A stretch of 64,000 nucleotides of DNA from Phorcus lineatus (taxonomy: Eukaryota > Mollusca > Gastropoda > Trochida > Trochidae), in the NCBI GenBank assembly GCA_921293015.1, contig OV121084.1, positions 51,123,864 through 51,187,863 on the forward strand. Direction: 5' to 3'. Below the pieces are notes generated by a model. It searched no databases and had not been told where the DNA came from. It saw nothing but the letters and a program-made list of their open reading frames with translations. This document shows, piece after piece, positions 12,487 through 25,090 of this stretch (position 1 is the stretch's first letter; each line of letters starts with the position of its first letter). A program made the translations under genes and the position numbers.

Positions 12487-13144
12487 ATATTTTCAATTTA
12501 AAACATTTTTTTGTAAGAATCTCAAGATACATCATAATGTTAACCCATGATGTCTATTTTGATCAATGTGTTTTCGAAAATGTGTTCAATTAATACTGCA
12601 GTAATATGAAAATCTCAATTTATTATTGTTGACCCCAAACCACATATGTGTTCCTTCAATCGTGTACAAATTAACCCTTCACAAAATGATCTAAACGTTT
12701 TTACTTTAGAAAAGTTTGCTAAGAAATACTGACTAATTCAAAGTTTCGAACATTGGTGACTCTTACAAAGTGAGAACATATTTTGCTAAGCAGTTGTACT
12801 TGTTAAATATTAGTATACAAGTTTTCAGGCACATAAAGATTTACAAACTTAACAAATTAATGTCAATAAACACATATACAGCTGCAATACATTTTAAATC
12901 ATTTTCCATAAAAAAAGATCACAACATGTACAAAATCACTAGGTTCATGAAGTTTCCAATTGGAATAAAAAATGTCAGAAAAACATTTAACCATTCAAGC
13001 TTTGTAAAATTAGGAACATTCGTCCTTATCTTAAATCTTTCCTGTATCCATTTAAACATAGTTTCCACAAAGACATATGGTCGTTATCAATGGCAATGCA
13101 TATTCAATGAAGATAGAAAACATTTGTCTCACTGTTGACATTTT

Positions 13145-13520
13145 TCAGTCTATGTTCATAACCATCTCATTGTCATATAATAACGGGGTGTGGGAAACTA
13201 GCTATATATAACCGTCTATTTTCCTCATACCCATGGGAGATTTTATTACTTTAGGATAGTTGTTTATGAGAGAACGTCCAACCAAACGTATCTGAGAAAC
13301 GGATGTTGTGGTCATGAAATATTCATGCTTGACGCTTCTTCAGAAACAATGAGGCTATTTCCAGGCTCCTGAATATTTCATTGAGAGAGAGAAAGTATTT
13401 CGAACAGTGAGCTTTTTATACCCAATCATATAACAAACAAAAAAATATCGCCTTACAGTGACGAGCCAGCGTATTAACATGAAGAGAAATATAAATTATT
13501 ACTCACTTTTAAAAACTCCT
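13145..13520 (+). other. Best-conserved block of the duplication, copy A
   Basis: Aligns with 24550-24900 at roughly 80% or better by eye. Shared strings include 'tacccatgggagatt', 'gttgtttatgagagaacgt', 'gagaaacggatgttgtgg' and 'aaagtatttcgaacagtgag'. Short frames in it are not conserved between copies (A stops after nine codons from the shared ATG), so constraint, if real, is non-coding. A promoter, enhancer or non-coding exon is possible. Confidence 0.45.
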
Positions 13521-13690
13521 ATCTGCTTACCATGAATATTCGTTTTATGTATTCATTATACCTCAGCAAGAAGAGATTTGTTAACAAAAACTACAAAATA
13601 AAAAATATTATTGACAGATATCAGTTACAGACATCTGAATATGACATCTAAAGATGACAATAAAAAGCCTAGAAATCGGAAAATTCAAGA

Positions 13691-14623
13691 TTAAAGCCTA
13701 AACAAAGCCTAAGATGTTATCAAAAGTGACCAAGTGATGTTATAATACTCAAGTAGTGTCACATGCATTTGGATACTCCATGGGTTTGTAATATATTTGA
13801 CACTATCCTGTTGTTTTAACCATGCTTTAATGTTCATGATGAGTTTTTTAAAATATATTTTTAGCTGTATGGATTTTGTACTGTCACTTTTCAAAGTGAA
13901 CCATCAACTGATTACCTATAACTTACAAATTCTTTGAATTGTATTTCCAAAAGAAGATCACGCCCCCTATCATTGTTATCCCTCCTTTAAAGCGGAATAG
14001 GTCATGTTGCCCTCGGTGAACCACATGCAGTAGGACTCATGGAGTCAAGCTGAATTCCTGTCTTCAACTAACGCATTAACTTTTTCATGTGGATAGGACC
14101 ACCACGGATTCTCTTTATATATTTAGGTGACAGTCCGAAGGTCAGTTTAGGTCAAGAAAGATGGGTGTTTCGGTCAAAAGTACATTGTACAAAAACACAA
14201 AAAGTCGACAACCAAAATGATTATTTGGGTTGAAATGCAAATTGTTTTACACATGAATCACATAACAATATATTTAAAAAATATAAATGAAGTTATTAAC
14301 AAACAAAATAAATCCAAAAAAGAATTTTCAAATCAAAGTTGTGCTGAAATTTATTTATAAAAGGACATGTTTATAAAATGTTCGATCTTGTTTGATTAAA
14401 CATATTAAACTCCTTTTGGCTTGTTAAAATGTAAAATACTGAATGATCACTTCTCGGGATTGAAAGAAAATTCTAATAATTGACCATTCTAAACAATCAA
14501 TGTCTGTAAAGGATACATCTACCACTTCAGGAACCGAAAGGGAAGTAAGGGCATGATACCTAATATTAGTTTTAAATCCACTTTATTTTCATTTTTAAAA
14601 CATGCTAATTAATATCCTGATAA

Positions 14624-14625
<2 letters not shown>
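13691..14625. other. Spacer between duplicated segments
   Basis: AT-rich, no recognised feature up to the dinucleotide tract. Confidence 0.5.

Positions 14626-14708
<83 letters not shown>
14626..14708 (+). repeat. (TA)n(CA)n compound microsatellite
   Basis: About 30 TA units followed by about 11 CA units, uninterrupted. It abuts the LINE fragment. Confidence 0.95.
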
Positions 14709-14769
14709 TAAAAAAATTACACTGCGCGCAATGCACACAATATAGGAAAGCAAAACAATGACCTATATA

Positions 14770-15790
14770 AAAGGTGCTTCATGCTCTGAATACTGATAAC
14801 ATGAAGAGATTACCTGCTATTTCAAATACATTCTGGCAAGATGTTGTAAAAGCGTGGTCTGACTATCCAACAATATTTTACCAGGATGAGAATCTCTTCT
14901 GTAATGTTTTGAATCAATCTCTTTGGCTGAAAAGTAATATATTGATTGGTGGCAAAACCATATTTTATAGAAATTGGGAAGTAAAGGGAAAAACATATTT
15001 AAGAAATATTATGAATGAAGCTGGTACTATTATATCTCATGAAGAATTTATTGATAAATATGATATTGCTGTTGATTTTCTTACATACCAAGGTATTAAG
15101 AGTGCAACTTATCAATACTTTAAAAAAGAAACTTTACATTCATTGAGGAGAAAAACATATTCTCCTTCCCAATTCTTCCATTTAATATTTCAAACTTGAC
15201 AAAAGAAAACATTTGTATCAAATATTATGTCAATTAAGTTTTAATAAATCAAATGGCCAATTGAAATGGGAAGAAATATTTGGCAAGGAGTTTCTACAGA
15301 ATGAATGAGAGAATATCAATATGATGCCAATAGATGCACACAAAGTGTTAATCTAAAATGGTTTCAGTAAAAAATAACTCAGCATATTCTGACAACCAAT
15401 AATTTTTTGTATAAGATTGGATACATTGATTCACCATTGTGTTTTTTTGTAAGCAGTTACCTGAAAGTATTATTCACTTACTGTGTGAGTGTACTCATGT
15501 GAGAAAAGTGTGGAGGGAGTTCACAGAATGGCTAGGTAAATTGGCTGCAGGATTTATTGATTTAACACCAGAAAATATTATTTTTGGTTTTTAGGGTAAA
15601 TATAATAACCTATTAAATACCATCTGTTTACTAGTAAAACAAAATATATACAGTATGAGCAGAAAGGGAAAGAAGCTTAATTTTAAAATTAATCAGAAAA
15701 AATTATAAAGATATTATCAGGCATTTAAATACATTGCATATACAAATAATAAGCAATCAAAATTCTTTTCATTTTGGTCCTCTTTCCACA
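14770..15790 (+). mobile_element. LINE ORF2 C-terminal fragment (L1/Tx1-like)
   Basis: The plus strand encodes FWQDVVKAWSDYPT, LWLKSNILIGGKTIFYRNWE, KGKTYLRNIMNEAG and EFIDKYDIAVDFLTYQGIKS in one frame (14774-15199). This is the typical region downstream of the reverse transcriptase in L1/Tx1-type non-LTR elements. Further on, after frame breaks, come YKIGYIDSPLCFFC, LPESIIHLLCECTHVRKVW and LTPENIIFGF (15400-15600), the zinc-finger-like C-terminus of the same protein. It is 5'-truncated: no reverse transcriptase or endonuclease is present. The first frame ends near 15197 and later parts contain stops, so it is dead. It lies between the two duplicated segments. Confidence 0.85.
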
Positions 15791-16349
15791 CTTTACTAAA
15801 CTCATTGATACTTAAAATCCTACAAAATGTAAAACATGAAACCTTGCAATATAATAGACCTGCAATACATATGTATTTGAACCTGTCTACAATGTGAACA
15901 AGTACTTTTGTATCTAACTCCTATATGTATATTTGCATCTATGTACAATATGTCTACAATTCATGTACAACAAAATATGTAAACATCTTATTGGAAATTA
16001 AAATATAAAAGGAAGAAAAAAATGATAACATGAAGAGATGGACAGATACGCTGCTAAAATTATGTCTCTCCTTGTCAACATCAGTGGGCGGAACAAAGAC
16101 AACAAATCGTATCCACTGCTTTGCAGTTTGTCTTCAATGATCATGGCACAAATGTTTGAAATGAACGAATATGGATTTCTATAATATTTCAACCATAACA
16201 CAAACGTTTACAATACTCTCATGATATAGACTTAGGGCATATCGTCCGAAATATATTAGAAACACTGATCACAGATCAGTACTTTAACGACATAAAGCAA
16301 AATTTTTATTTGAAAGGAAGTGGTAAATGGATAGGATGTAAAAGCACAG

Positions 16350-16665
16350 CGACCCTCATCCTGCCCCTTGAGGGTATTTGAATCCACAGAGCTACTTCAA
16401 ATATCCTGATCTCCTTCAGGTCAAAATCCTCGTATCGCTCACAGCTTGTTCTTCATGGCTATTCTTCAGCCAATATCCTTATGAATGGATTTTGAAGCTA
16501 ATTATCTCGAACTACATGGGTTTGTCATCTGGGTTGTGCCGCTATTGCTAGTTGCAAGTTGTTTCATTGGCTGGTTGTATAGCTAAGGATACGAGATTTG
16601 TTAATTCAAGGAGATAAAGGTATTTGAAGGAACTCTCTTGCTTCAATTACACTAATTGAACAAGA
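16350..16665. mobile_element. MITE family 'cctgctacatcagcg', diverged copy
   Basis: Shares with 28408-28701 and 33843-34179 the order: 'ttgaatcc', 'gagct.ctt', 'atcctgatctcctt', then 'ggttgtgccgct', 'tcattggctggttg', 'gatacgag', 'aggagataaaggtat' and 'caattac.c'. The outer inverted repeats are more decayed than in the other copies and no target duplication is evident. Confidence 0.7.
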
Positions 16666-17479
16666 TGACAGATCATAAGCTGAATAAATTAGAAATTTAT
16701 GTGTATAAAAAGTAAAATACATTGGAAGGTAATTTTCTCCATGGATTTGTATATTTAAGTGACAGAATACATCATCAGTTTGATAAACATCTGTCTATGT
16801 CAAGCTTATTTTTAGATCAGTAAAACATGAAGGACAATATTTATTAGTATTGTTGCATCAGATTACAAATGAGACACATCTGAATTCATAAACTTTCCAT
16901 TTCATCACAATTGTTTGTAGAAACAAAACTGTTTGAGAACGGCAAATGATATTGGAAGTTTAACATCTCATAGATCTCTACTTGTTTTAGAAACTCTCTC
17001 TCCTGCAATCTAAAATCTAAAAATATTTTCGAAACGAAATGAAGACGCACAAAATTTGATTAACTGATGGCTGAGGTGAGTTGTTCTTGATCTTACTACA
17101 TTTCTGTTAAATAGAGAATACAACACGAAATATCATTATATATAAACTATATTAAACAAATGATTTTTCGTAGGATGGTCACGAATTATGTAAAATTCGT
17201 ATCTAATGAGACCAAGTGCGTTATCTTATTTATTACACACATTTACAATATTAAGATGCCTTAATAATTTTGGAAACTGGAACTGGTTTGAATTAACGAG
17301 TGCGCACTTATTCACCTAAACTGCTGATGTCTATCTCTCAGACTAGTTGTTTACTTCAAACAATGTAAATCCTGAGTTCCTGCCGAATAAATCAGAAGTG
17401 GATAACAATAATGTTTATGAAAATCGCTATATTTATAAGTAATGAATAACAGGTCATGAAAAATATGTAAAAAATCATT

Positions 17480-17600
17480 CTCTGAATCAAATTAGTCAAT
17501 TCTCGCCACCTCTCGCGTCAAAAGACTGTTTACGAGTACCGGCGTGGCTGGGCGAGCATCAGCGTAGGAGATGGTTGCCTAACTGCAGGTATTCTGAAAA
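17480..17600. promoter_or_regulatory. CpG-richer patch upstream of the candidate gene
   Basis: Contains 'tctcgcgtc', 'taccggcgtggctgggcgag' and 'agcgtagg', a local rise in CpG in otherwise AT-rich DNA. It lies about 650 bp before the start codon of the gene at 18247 on the same strand. A promoter role is guesswork from position and base composition. Confidence 0.25.
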
Positions 17601-18246
17601 ATCCTAAGCTATGATGGAGATTCGGCATGGATGAATGAACGACATTCGCATTAGCAAACAGTTTGATACAGACAATGTATGAATTTCTGATGTGATATCC
17701 GGATCTTCAAACAACCGTAAGTTATATGGCGTGTGGATGCCTTCATTTATGATAGCTCAAACATTTAGACTGATAAACTGTTTAAAGACCTAAATGTCTT
17801 AAGATTTGCCAAAGTTGAAGGATATAAAGGTATTTTCATCAGAAATTAAGTGTTTATATAAAAAATAGATCCGTTTCAAGTTGACCCTGATTGAGAGGTC
17901 ATTGGTTATCCAATCAAATCTTTGGAATTTGGGGTCACGACGTTACGAAACTGGTGAACGCGATATACAGTATGTGTGATGTATAAGATTAATAATTTAT
18001 GTCATCAATTGACCATTCACCACGTTTGTGAAACAGTTATCTTCCATTACGTAGCATTCAACAAATTATCTACTCGATGACTATTAATCAACTGGACCCT
18101 GTACACTGTACGGAAGGCTAAGGCAAGCAGTTCGCAGGATAAAATGACTTATGTTGAATACTTAGGAAGCCAAGATATGTTTATCAAAACAACAGCAATG
18201 ACAAGAGTTGAATATTAACTAAAATGCATTAATTTTTCTTTTTGTG

Positions 18247-19182
18247 ATGCTTTTGTTATTAAAGTACATTTCCTATCTATTTATGGTGACGTTGGTAGCC
18301 ACACCAAGCTTGAAGTCATCTTACCATCTTCAAAAAGTATGTATGACTAATTGGTGTGCGCCACTGGAAAAGCCGGAATGTTCTTTCCGGAGTATCACTA
18401 GCATAATCAAGCGACGTAGTGAACAGAGTTTTGACGGACGAAAATTTGAAAATAAAATCGGCCAAAGAAAGATACACCACATAACAGTGATATCAGGTAT
18501 GATGATCAAACATCTATAAAATGCTTAAGTTAAATGCTTAATCAAACAGTTCCCTTATTCGGTCACATTCGACAGAAAATGTTTTATGCTGATGACATAC
18601 ACATCGTATATTAGAAATCAAAAAACTGTTTTGATTAAAACTTTCTAAAACATAAAGTACAATAAGTTAAAGTAGCTTTAACAGTCCTAGTATTCTTTTA
18701 TATCATAGCTGGGGACACATTAATGATATCTGCTCTGCAGAATTCATTTCCCTATCTAAAGGACGAAGGGTAGCGAATGAACTTCATCTGCGATCGCATC
18801 AACCAATTAAATCCATTTTAGCACACTGCTGTACTTTAATTTTTTGCTGGATAAGGAAGCCAACTTTCTTAACACATTTTTGAATAAATATTGTTTACGA
18901 CACAAAAATTTCCAATAGGTAGGAAATTGCCTTGGGTATGATTTGATTAGAGTGATCGTTATCAATACATGTTTACAAAACACTCACGTTTTTATTGACC
19001 AACTTTCTGTTGATTGCCACCAAGGATCATTTAATGCCTGTGTTGTTTTAACTGAGTCAATGCTCATGATGCTTGTCCAGATGGAAGAAGGTCAAATCAT
19101 ATGTCAACTTGACATAGCTAACATTTTGACCTATGATGATATTGATCTTTCGAAGTTGACGGTTCAAGAACTCATACCGTAA
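18247..19182 (+). CDS. Candidate two-exon gene for a small secreted or signal-anchored Cys-rich protein
   Basis: Exon 1 (18247-18496) starts MLLLLKYISYLFMVTLVATP, a good signal peptide or signal anchor. It continues with a Cys cluster (CMTNWCAPLEKPEC) and a basic stretch (IIKRR) and ends at CAG|GTATGA. Exon 2 (18923-19182) follows an acceptor ...ATAGGTAG and keeps the frame: exon 1 is 250 nt (phase 1), exon 2 260 nt, together 170 codons including TAA. Exon 2 encodes GNCLGYDLIRVIVINTCLQN, then a C-terminus with LVQMEEGQIICQLDIANILT. The predicted mature chain has eight Cys. The pattern 'hydrophobic-L..-EEGQ-I-C-L-D-..IL-YDD' recalls the last strands of TNF/C1q-type folds, but that is a weak resemblance and no family is claimed. 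No counterpart was found in segment A. The intron would be 426 bp. The model is mine; splicing is unproven. Confidence 0.4.
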
Positions 19183-21341
19183 ACACTAAGCGATCATATT
19201 TATTTATTTCACATTAAAGTAAATTGCGCACGTTCAGGTAAACGTATTTTAGTTTATCATTTATTGTGTTAGACTAGGCTAAAATCGTTCTCATTGTTGT
19301 TCAGTTTTATGGATGGATACTTTGGTTATGTTGCTTGAATAAGTTAGATCATTGTCATAATTGATTATCATTTGATTGTAAAATCTATGACAAACATGAT
19401 TTTATACTATTGTGTTATCCTCTACAATAGATCCTTGACTAATCTTTGAGTATAAGCGGTCTTTACAAAATCACTATGAGGGACTCTAAATCACAATTAT
19501 TATAAATCCCTAATTTCATTTAACAACATGAAAGGCATATCAACTACAGCAAACAATTTCCTATAGAGCGTGGTACTTATTCAAATGCTTAACAATTGGA
19601 AAAGGATATTTTAACAAACAAACAGTAACTCTTTGAAATTTTCCTTCAAAAATTTAATTCCTCTGTAGATGTTTATGGTAATTTTCAGTACAAATGATGT
19701 TCATTTTCAAAATGATGATCTTGGAAAAATCCGACTTCAAATGAAACACCAAATATATATGTCCAATCTATTTGTATTATTTAAAATCGGGATTTATGCA
19801 GTAATGTTTCATTTTCCCCTAAAGTTGTTTTCTTGGAGTTCTTTTCCAAATAACCAATTTTAGTCCTTGGATTCATGTTCACCTGTTATCATATTTTCTT
19901 TATTCAAATATTGAATAAAATTGATGAATGACATGGTCAAGGATGTAAAACGTATTCTCAACAAGGATGTGCGACTATCAACAGTGTATATAATCACCAA
20001 AAAAGTTATGTCAACAAACAAGTTGTTCAAGCAACAAAATGAAAACAGTAGCTGTAGGGATGTAACAGACACGTGTCCAATATAAATCTCTTTATATTTG
20101 TTTTGTTCCCTTGAGAAAACAAATTTACAAAATTACTGTCGAGGGTCAGAATCATGGGACGCTGCTGAGTAACAATTCTTTATATAGACTCCATAAGGGA
20201 TGAAGAAAATCATTTACGTGCCCCGATTCAACCAACATAAAGTTCAATTAGACATGAGGTTACCTTTTATTAATTATCCGCTTCAACAACGTTTCTGCCC
20301 GAATACTTATGAAATGTGTTTTCTAACTTTATAAAAAGCGTATATTGTTTGCCCATAAAAACAACGAGGAGACATGAGTATTTCATTCATAAAATTGTTT
20401 TCTTTGAACAGAAAATTGGACTGCAATGAAGTATAATGTAAAGAACACTAATGTGTTTAGAAAGCTAAAGGTATGAGACTATCTATAAAAACCTCTTCTG
20501 AAACTTACATTTCAACTAATCTAGTCCTTAAAAGAAATTATACAGTGTGTTTGACAAAGATTGGAAAACAAAAAAAGCATGTATAGAACATTGTTTTATA
20601 TCAATAGAGCATTCAAATTTGCAGCACATGTAAACAATTCTATTCCATACCAATTTGCAATATTGTACAACTATTTATTTTCAATACAATCCCCGTCGTT
20701 AAGAGGCAAGTTGTAACAACTTTTTTCAGAGAAAACAAATTTGATTGGGGACAATTTTTAAAAAATTGTGTATTATTCGTACCTTTATCAGCACTGTGTC
20801 GAATTTGTGTCGATTGTACTCTGATCATGTTAAAATTGTTGTCTTTGTAAAATGATTGTACACGCATCGTGCACTTCGCCAAAAGAAACGATATTGATAT
20901 AGAAAATCACAAAAACACGAACACGCTATCTAGCTACACAACTGAAACATAATTTTAATAAAATCGTGCTAAGTGTGAATTTGGCATTAATAAACTTACC
21001 AGTGTTACCTAATGTCCAAACTAAAATTGATGCCTGGATAATGTAAGATTAAAAGAATTCTAACACAAAAATATTTTATGGTAATTTAAAATATTTTTTT
21101 ATAAACAATAAACACATTGCAGTAATCATTATCTTGACAATAGATTTCTTTGTTTAAGAATTGTCAACATTGCCTAATTTAATTTAGTTCTTTCCATCAC
21201 TTTATTTGAATTGGATATTTATTTAACAGGTTATCAAGTATTAATTTTCATTTTCCAACTACTATAATATCATTTTGTCACAGTGAGCAACACGATATCT
21301 GTGCTCAGTAAAAAATAAGAATCTTAAGAAATAAAAACATC

Positions 21342-21425
21342 ATTTTATGAATTGTTTCTCTATCAATTAATTATTTCAATGTTATTTTATGAATTGTTTC
21401 TCTATTTAGTTAATTATTTCAATGT
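21342..21425 (+). repeat. Two-copy 42-bp tandem duplication
   Basis: The unit 'attttatgaattgtttctct...ttaattatttcaatgtt' occurs twice back to back with a small difference in the middle. Confidence 0.9.
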
Positions 21426-22149
21426 TTCTAATGGTAAGACACATGATACATTTTACTGGTTAAATATAAAATACGGATGTTATGGAATCTTTTAATTATT
21501 TATATAAATCTATCATATACCATTTATGACACCAAATTCCAAGAAAGAAACATTGGATGTTCCTCTTGGACAAACTGTTCATGAACTAAGCTCCGCAGCA
21601 GCAAAACAAGTTAGGCATGAGATGGTCTAGACGTATTTGTATGTAATGAAGTAATGAAAATGTCATTTACCATTAAATCATACTGTATGATCAAACATCA
21701 AAGATTGATTCATGAAGCATTCAACTTTAATATATACCGAATAGTAATGTTTCAATTTCAAAGAAAATTACTCCATTTTCATTAACATTAAGGCGTCTGT
21801 TCACTGTCTGAATTGCCTCCTTGTTGCCTTATCTAACAATAAGAAGAGTTATGATCTCTTTCATAGGATGGGATTCATCAATTGTCTTTTCACAATAATT
21901 TCCAATGTCTGTATATTCACCTTTACTTAATCTTATCTTTATTCAATATTGATAAACAATTCTCTTAAATGAGCAGAGCATATTTAAACACATTTTTACT
22001 GGTTTAAACATTATATTCGTTAAACAAATAAAGTATTTATTTAAAACAATGTCTCAAGATCTCTCGGAGTATGTTAACATATTTTTTGGCTATCTGAGTC
22101 TGTCACACTGAAGTTGACAGCAAAAGCAAATCGAATTCTCCAAGTTTAG

Positions 22150-22329
22150 CTACCGAGGCTACATTGACTTCAACAAGTCCTACCAAGGCTTTATTAACTT
22201 CAACAAGTCCTACCTAGGCTTTATTAACTTCAACAAGTCCTATAAAGGCTACATTGACTTCAACAAGTCTTACCAAGGCTGTATTAACTTTACCAAGTCC
22301 TAACAAGGCTCTATTGACTTTACCACACC
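22150..22329 (+). repeat. 30-bp minisatellite, six units
   Basis: Units start at 22150, 22180, 22210, 22240, 22270 and 22300 with consensus 'ctaccaaggctttattaact' plus 'tcaacaagtc'. Variation between units is about one to four bases. It lies in DNA present in segment B but not A. Units are contiguous with no spacers, so it is not a CRISPR array. Confidence 0.9.
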
Positions 22330-23553
22330 AAGGTTATGATGACTTACGATAAAAACATTTTATTGCCTGGAGAGACGTGATCTATCAGTGAAAGTAAACC
22401 GCGTTATCAGTCATTAGTGAAAATAATACTGGAGGTGGTGGGATGTAACAGGGGCCGACTGAATGTCATTTCGCTTCGACATGGAATTCGTCATGAAAAG
22501 AGGAATTGGAGGATGTTTATTTGATTATCACTTTCTCTGTCATTTATAGGTACTCATTTTTACATATGGTAAAATGATGAGACACACCGCTTTCTAAAAA
22601 AAAATTGAATAAAGAAATAACAATGACAATACAATAAGATAACAATGAATAATATTTCTTTAAAACAGTATTGCATGTGTAGATTCTATAAATATTAGCA
22701 AGTGAAATACATTGTTTTCGATGAAGTTTACATTACTTCTTATTCGATTAATTGGATGCAATGAATTCAGTAAATTACTTCAAATAAAAGAACAATAGGC
22801 TGTTTGATTTTGGTTAATGATTACAAGAAAAGGTTCATACCAATGACCAAAGACTTTGGGTCATGTCAATAAACTAAATAAATAACTAACGATTATGCCG
22901 AGGATACGAGAATGAAATGAAATGAATAGACAACCCAATGACACTAAGTTGACCACACTTGTTCTATCAACTGACGGTTTTAGATCAGCTCCAACAGTGT
23001 GTGCACGCACACGAGAAGGCAACAGATATGTTGGGTTCTAATATATGAACAATCTACTCAAAAATGATTTATAAAAAATTCATTTGCCACATCATGTTAG
23101 AAGACATTGGTGGAAAACACTTTTATTATATTAAATATTGAAGTTTTTTTGGTGTTTTCGAAGTGGTTTGCAAAATTCATTGCACATGTCTTGCATTAGT
23201 AAAGTCATTCACTACTAACTTTGTTATTGAACAGATTTTATATATAAGAACAGATCAAATTATTTCGTCGAGACTTATTAATTTTTTTTTAATGTACTTT
23301 CGGACAAAATATCTTCATATTCAGCAGGTCCGTGAAAAGCGTTTAAATTTGCAAATATTATTAAGTGTTTTATAATAAAACATAACAGACAGCTCTGGTA
23401 TATTCAGCATGACACAGCGCCCCATTTATTGCAATTGGTATAATTCTCCATATCGTCATCCTGTGTTTTGTTTCAAGACTTAGTTAAGAAATAAAGTTCT
23501 TTCTACCCCAAAGCGTTTTGTAATAAAGTATAGTTTTGCACTGAACTGTAATA

Positions 23554-23589
23554 GTTAAAGCACGAGGACGGTAATCCGAGTGCTTTAAC
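23554..23589. repeat. Small perfect hairpin
   Basis: Arms GTTAAAGCAC and GTGCTTTAAC enclose 16 bases that are themselves partly symmetrical (cgag...ccgag). Its overall plan resembles the larger palindrome at 42673-42766. Confidence 0.6.
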
Positions 23590-24549
23590 GTTATAATAGT
23601 TTTAGGGAAGTTTAGTTGGTTAAAGTTTTGAATACTGCACTTAAACTTCTTCATTTATTCAATTTTGAATTATATTTGCTTCTTATTGTTTCTTTAAAAA
23701 CTTAAACAAACAAATTAAAACCTCTTGTTTTAAAAAAACCCTTTACTTTTACAAACTCGTGTCGTGTGGTTATGAAGTGCGGACCATATTGCCCACACAA
23801 GGCTTATTACGTGGTTAACATTCCACAAAGAATTATGGGTATTGTTTGTTTTGGAAGCGTGATGGCGAACTGAATCCTGACATCTATTGTTTGCTGCTGT
23901 CATAAACGTAGAAGGTGATGCTTTAATCTCTAATATAAGCAGACTTTGGGTCTGTATACCCAGACTTATTTAATCATTATGTTGACCTTATTAAATTGAA
24001 CCTGGTACAGACGGTTGACGTGAACAAACGTCACAGTCCCACGGAGCGCCGTGACCTAACGTGAAACAACGCGGTCACTCGACAGTCGACAGGCTTTTGC
24101 TTTCTATTCTTCTTTCCGATAGATAGAACTAGATGATTCCTCTTTACTTTTTACTTTTTGAAAGACTGTGAAATACAAAGGCAACTTTGTAACTTCTCAC
24201 GATGAACATTTGCTTTTCATTGTTAAATGATACCCACTTATAAAGAAGATACCTGTGCGGTACAAAGGCAAAGCTATTTGTTGAGTGGTTTTGGCGAAAT
24301 ATACAAAAAATATATAAGGTAAATGATGTTTCAAAACAGAAAGCAAAATGTCAGAAAAACATTTATCCAAAAAGTTAGTATCAGTTAAAATCATGACACA
24401 TTCCTCCACATCCTGAAACCTTTTCCGGCAAAACTAACTTATCTTTCCATTCAAATATCGTTTCCACAAATATATCTGTGATGACTGCTTAGGTTATTAA
24501 TGGCATTAGCTATTCAATGAAGATAAAAACAGGAGAGGCTCTTCAGTCT

Positions 24550-24900
24550 TTGTTGATAGCCATATCATTGCCATATAAAAGCGGGATGTGGGAAACTCGC
24601 TAAAAATAACCATCGTCTATTTTCATTTCATATCATACCCATGGGAGATTATATTACTTTAAGAGAGTTGTTTATGAGAGAACGTTCAACTAGACATAAC
24701 TGAGAAACGGATGTTGTGGGCGTAAAATATTCATACTGGACTCTTCTTCAGATACAATAAGGATATTTCCGGGCTCCTGAATAGTTCATTGAGATAGAGA
24801 AAGTATTTCGAACAGTGAGCTTAAAATACCCAATCATATAACTAAATAAATATTTTCGTCCTACAGTGACGTGCCAGCATATTTATTATAAAGAGAAATG
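24550..24900 (+). other. Best-conserved block of the duplication, copy B
   Basis: Counterpart of 13145-13520. It contains a TATA-box-like TATAAAAG at 24575 (TATAATAA in copy A) about 75 bp before the shared 'cccatgggagatt'. No conserved reading frame. Could be a core promoter plus 5' leader, or conserved non-coding sequence. Confidence 0.4.
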
Positions 24901-25090
24901 TAGACAGCTTTTTGCTTTCCGTGAATCCGTGGTCTGAATGATTTCATCATAGCAGAGTGGGAAGGGATTTGTTTTACTAAGATGATTTGAGAGAATGGGA
25001 ATGAAAGGAATCTAAACATTAGTGGCATTGATTAACCAGTAACGAATTTATATAAAAAGATGACAATGAAAACTGAAGAGCTTATATTAA

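Larger units (their letters stand above)
6525..13690 (+). repeat. Segment A of a local direct duplication
   Basis: This segment is collinear with 16040-25090 (segment B). Anchor pairs by eye: 6590/16110 (ctgctttgcagtt), 7160/18063 (caaattatctact), 8735/19408 (tgttatcctctacaat), 9670/20255 (catgaggttac), 10700/21845 (gagttatgat), 11130/22925 (acccaatgacaataagttgac), 12136/24181 and 13150/24560. Identity looks like about 80% in the best blocks and lower elsewhere, with large indels. Two MITE copies (6750 and 9898) are present here and absent from B, so they inserted after the duplication. I see no intact host gene in A; reading frames such as 12770-13138 are not preserved in B. Confidence 0.85.
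16040..25090 (+). repeat. Segment B of the local direct duplication
   Basis: Counterpart of 6525-13690 (see that entry for anchors). B is about 1.9 kb longer. The extra DNA includes a MITE (16350-16665), the area 16.7-17.9 kb and a block with a 30-bp minisatellite (22150-22329). The region between the 18.06- and 19.27-kb anchors, where a two-exon gene model lies, has no clear counterpart in A (7.42-8.58 kb). Everything else in B is AT-rich and non-coding as far as I can see. Confidence 0.85.

Noticed and set aside
12770-13138. 122-codon plus-strand reading frame
   Set aside because: The duplicated counterpart near 24340-24530 has several indels that do not keep frame, and the composition is typical of AT-rich chance frames.
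18580-18612. FYADDIHIV, reminiscent of the reverse-transcriptase YADD motif
   Set aside because: No other reverse-transcriptase motif lies in frame on either side and a stop follows at once; it lies in the proposed intron. Coincidence is the simpler view.
22150-22329. Possible CRISPR array
   Set aside because: Units are contiguous with no unique spacers, and the DNA is eukaryotic.
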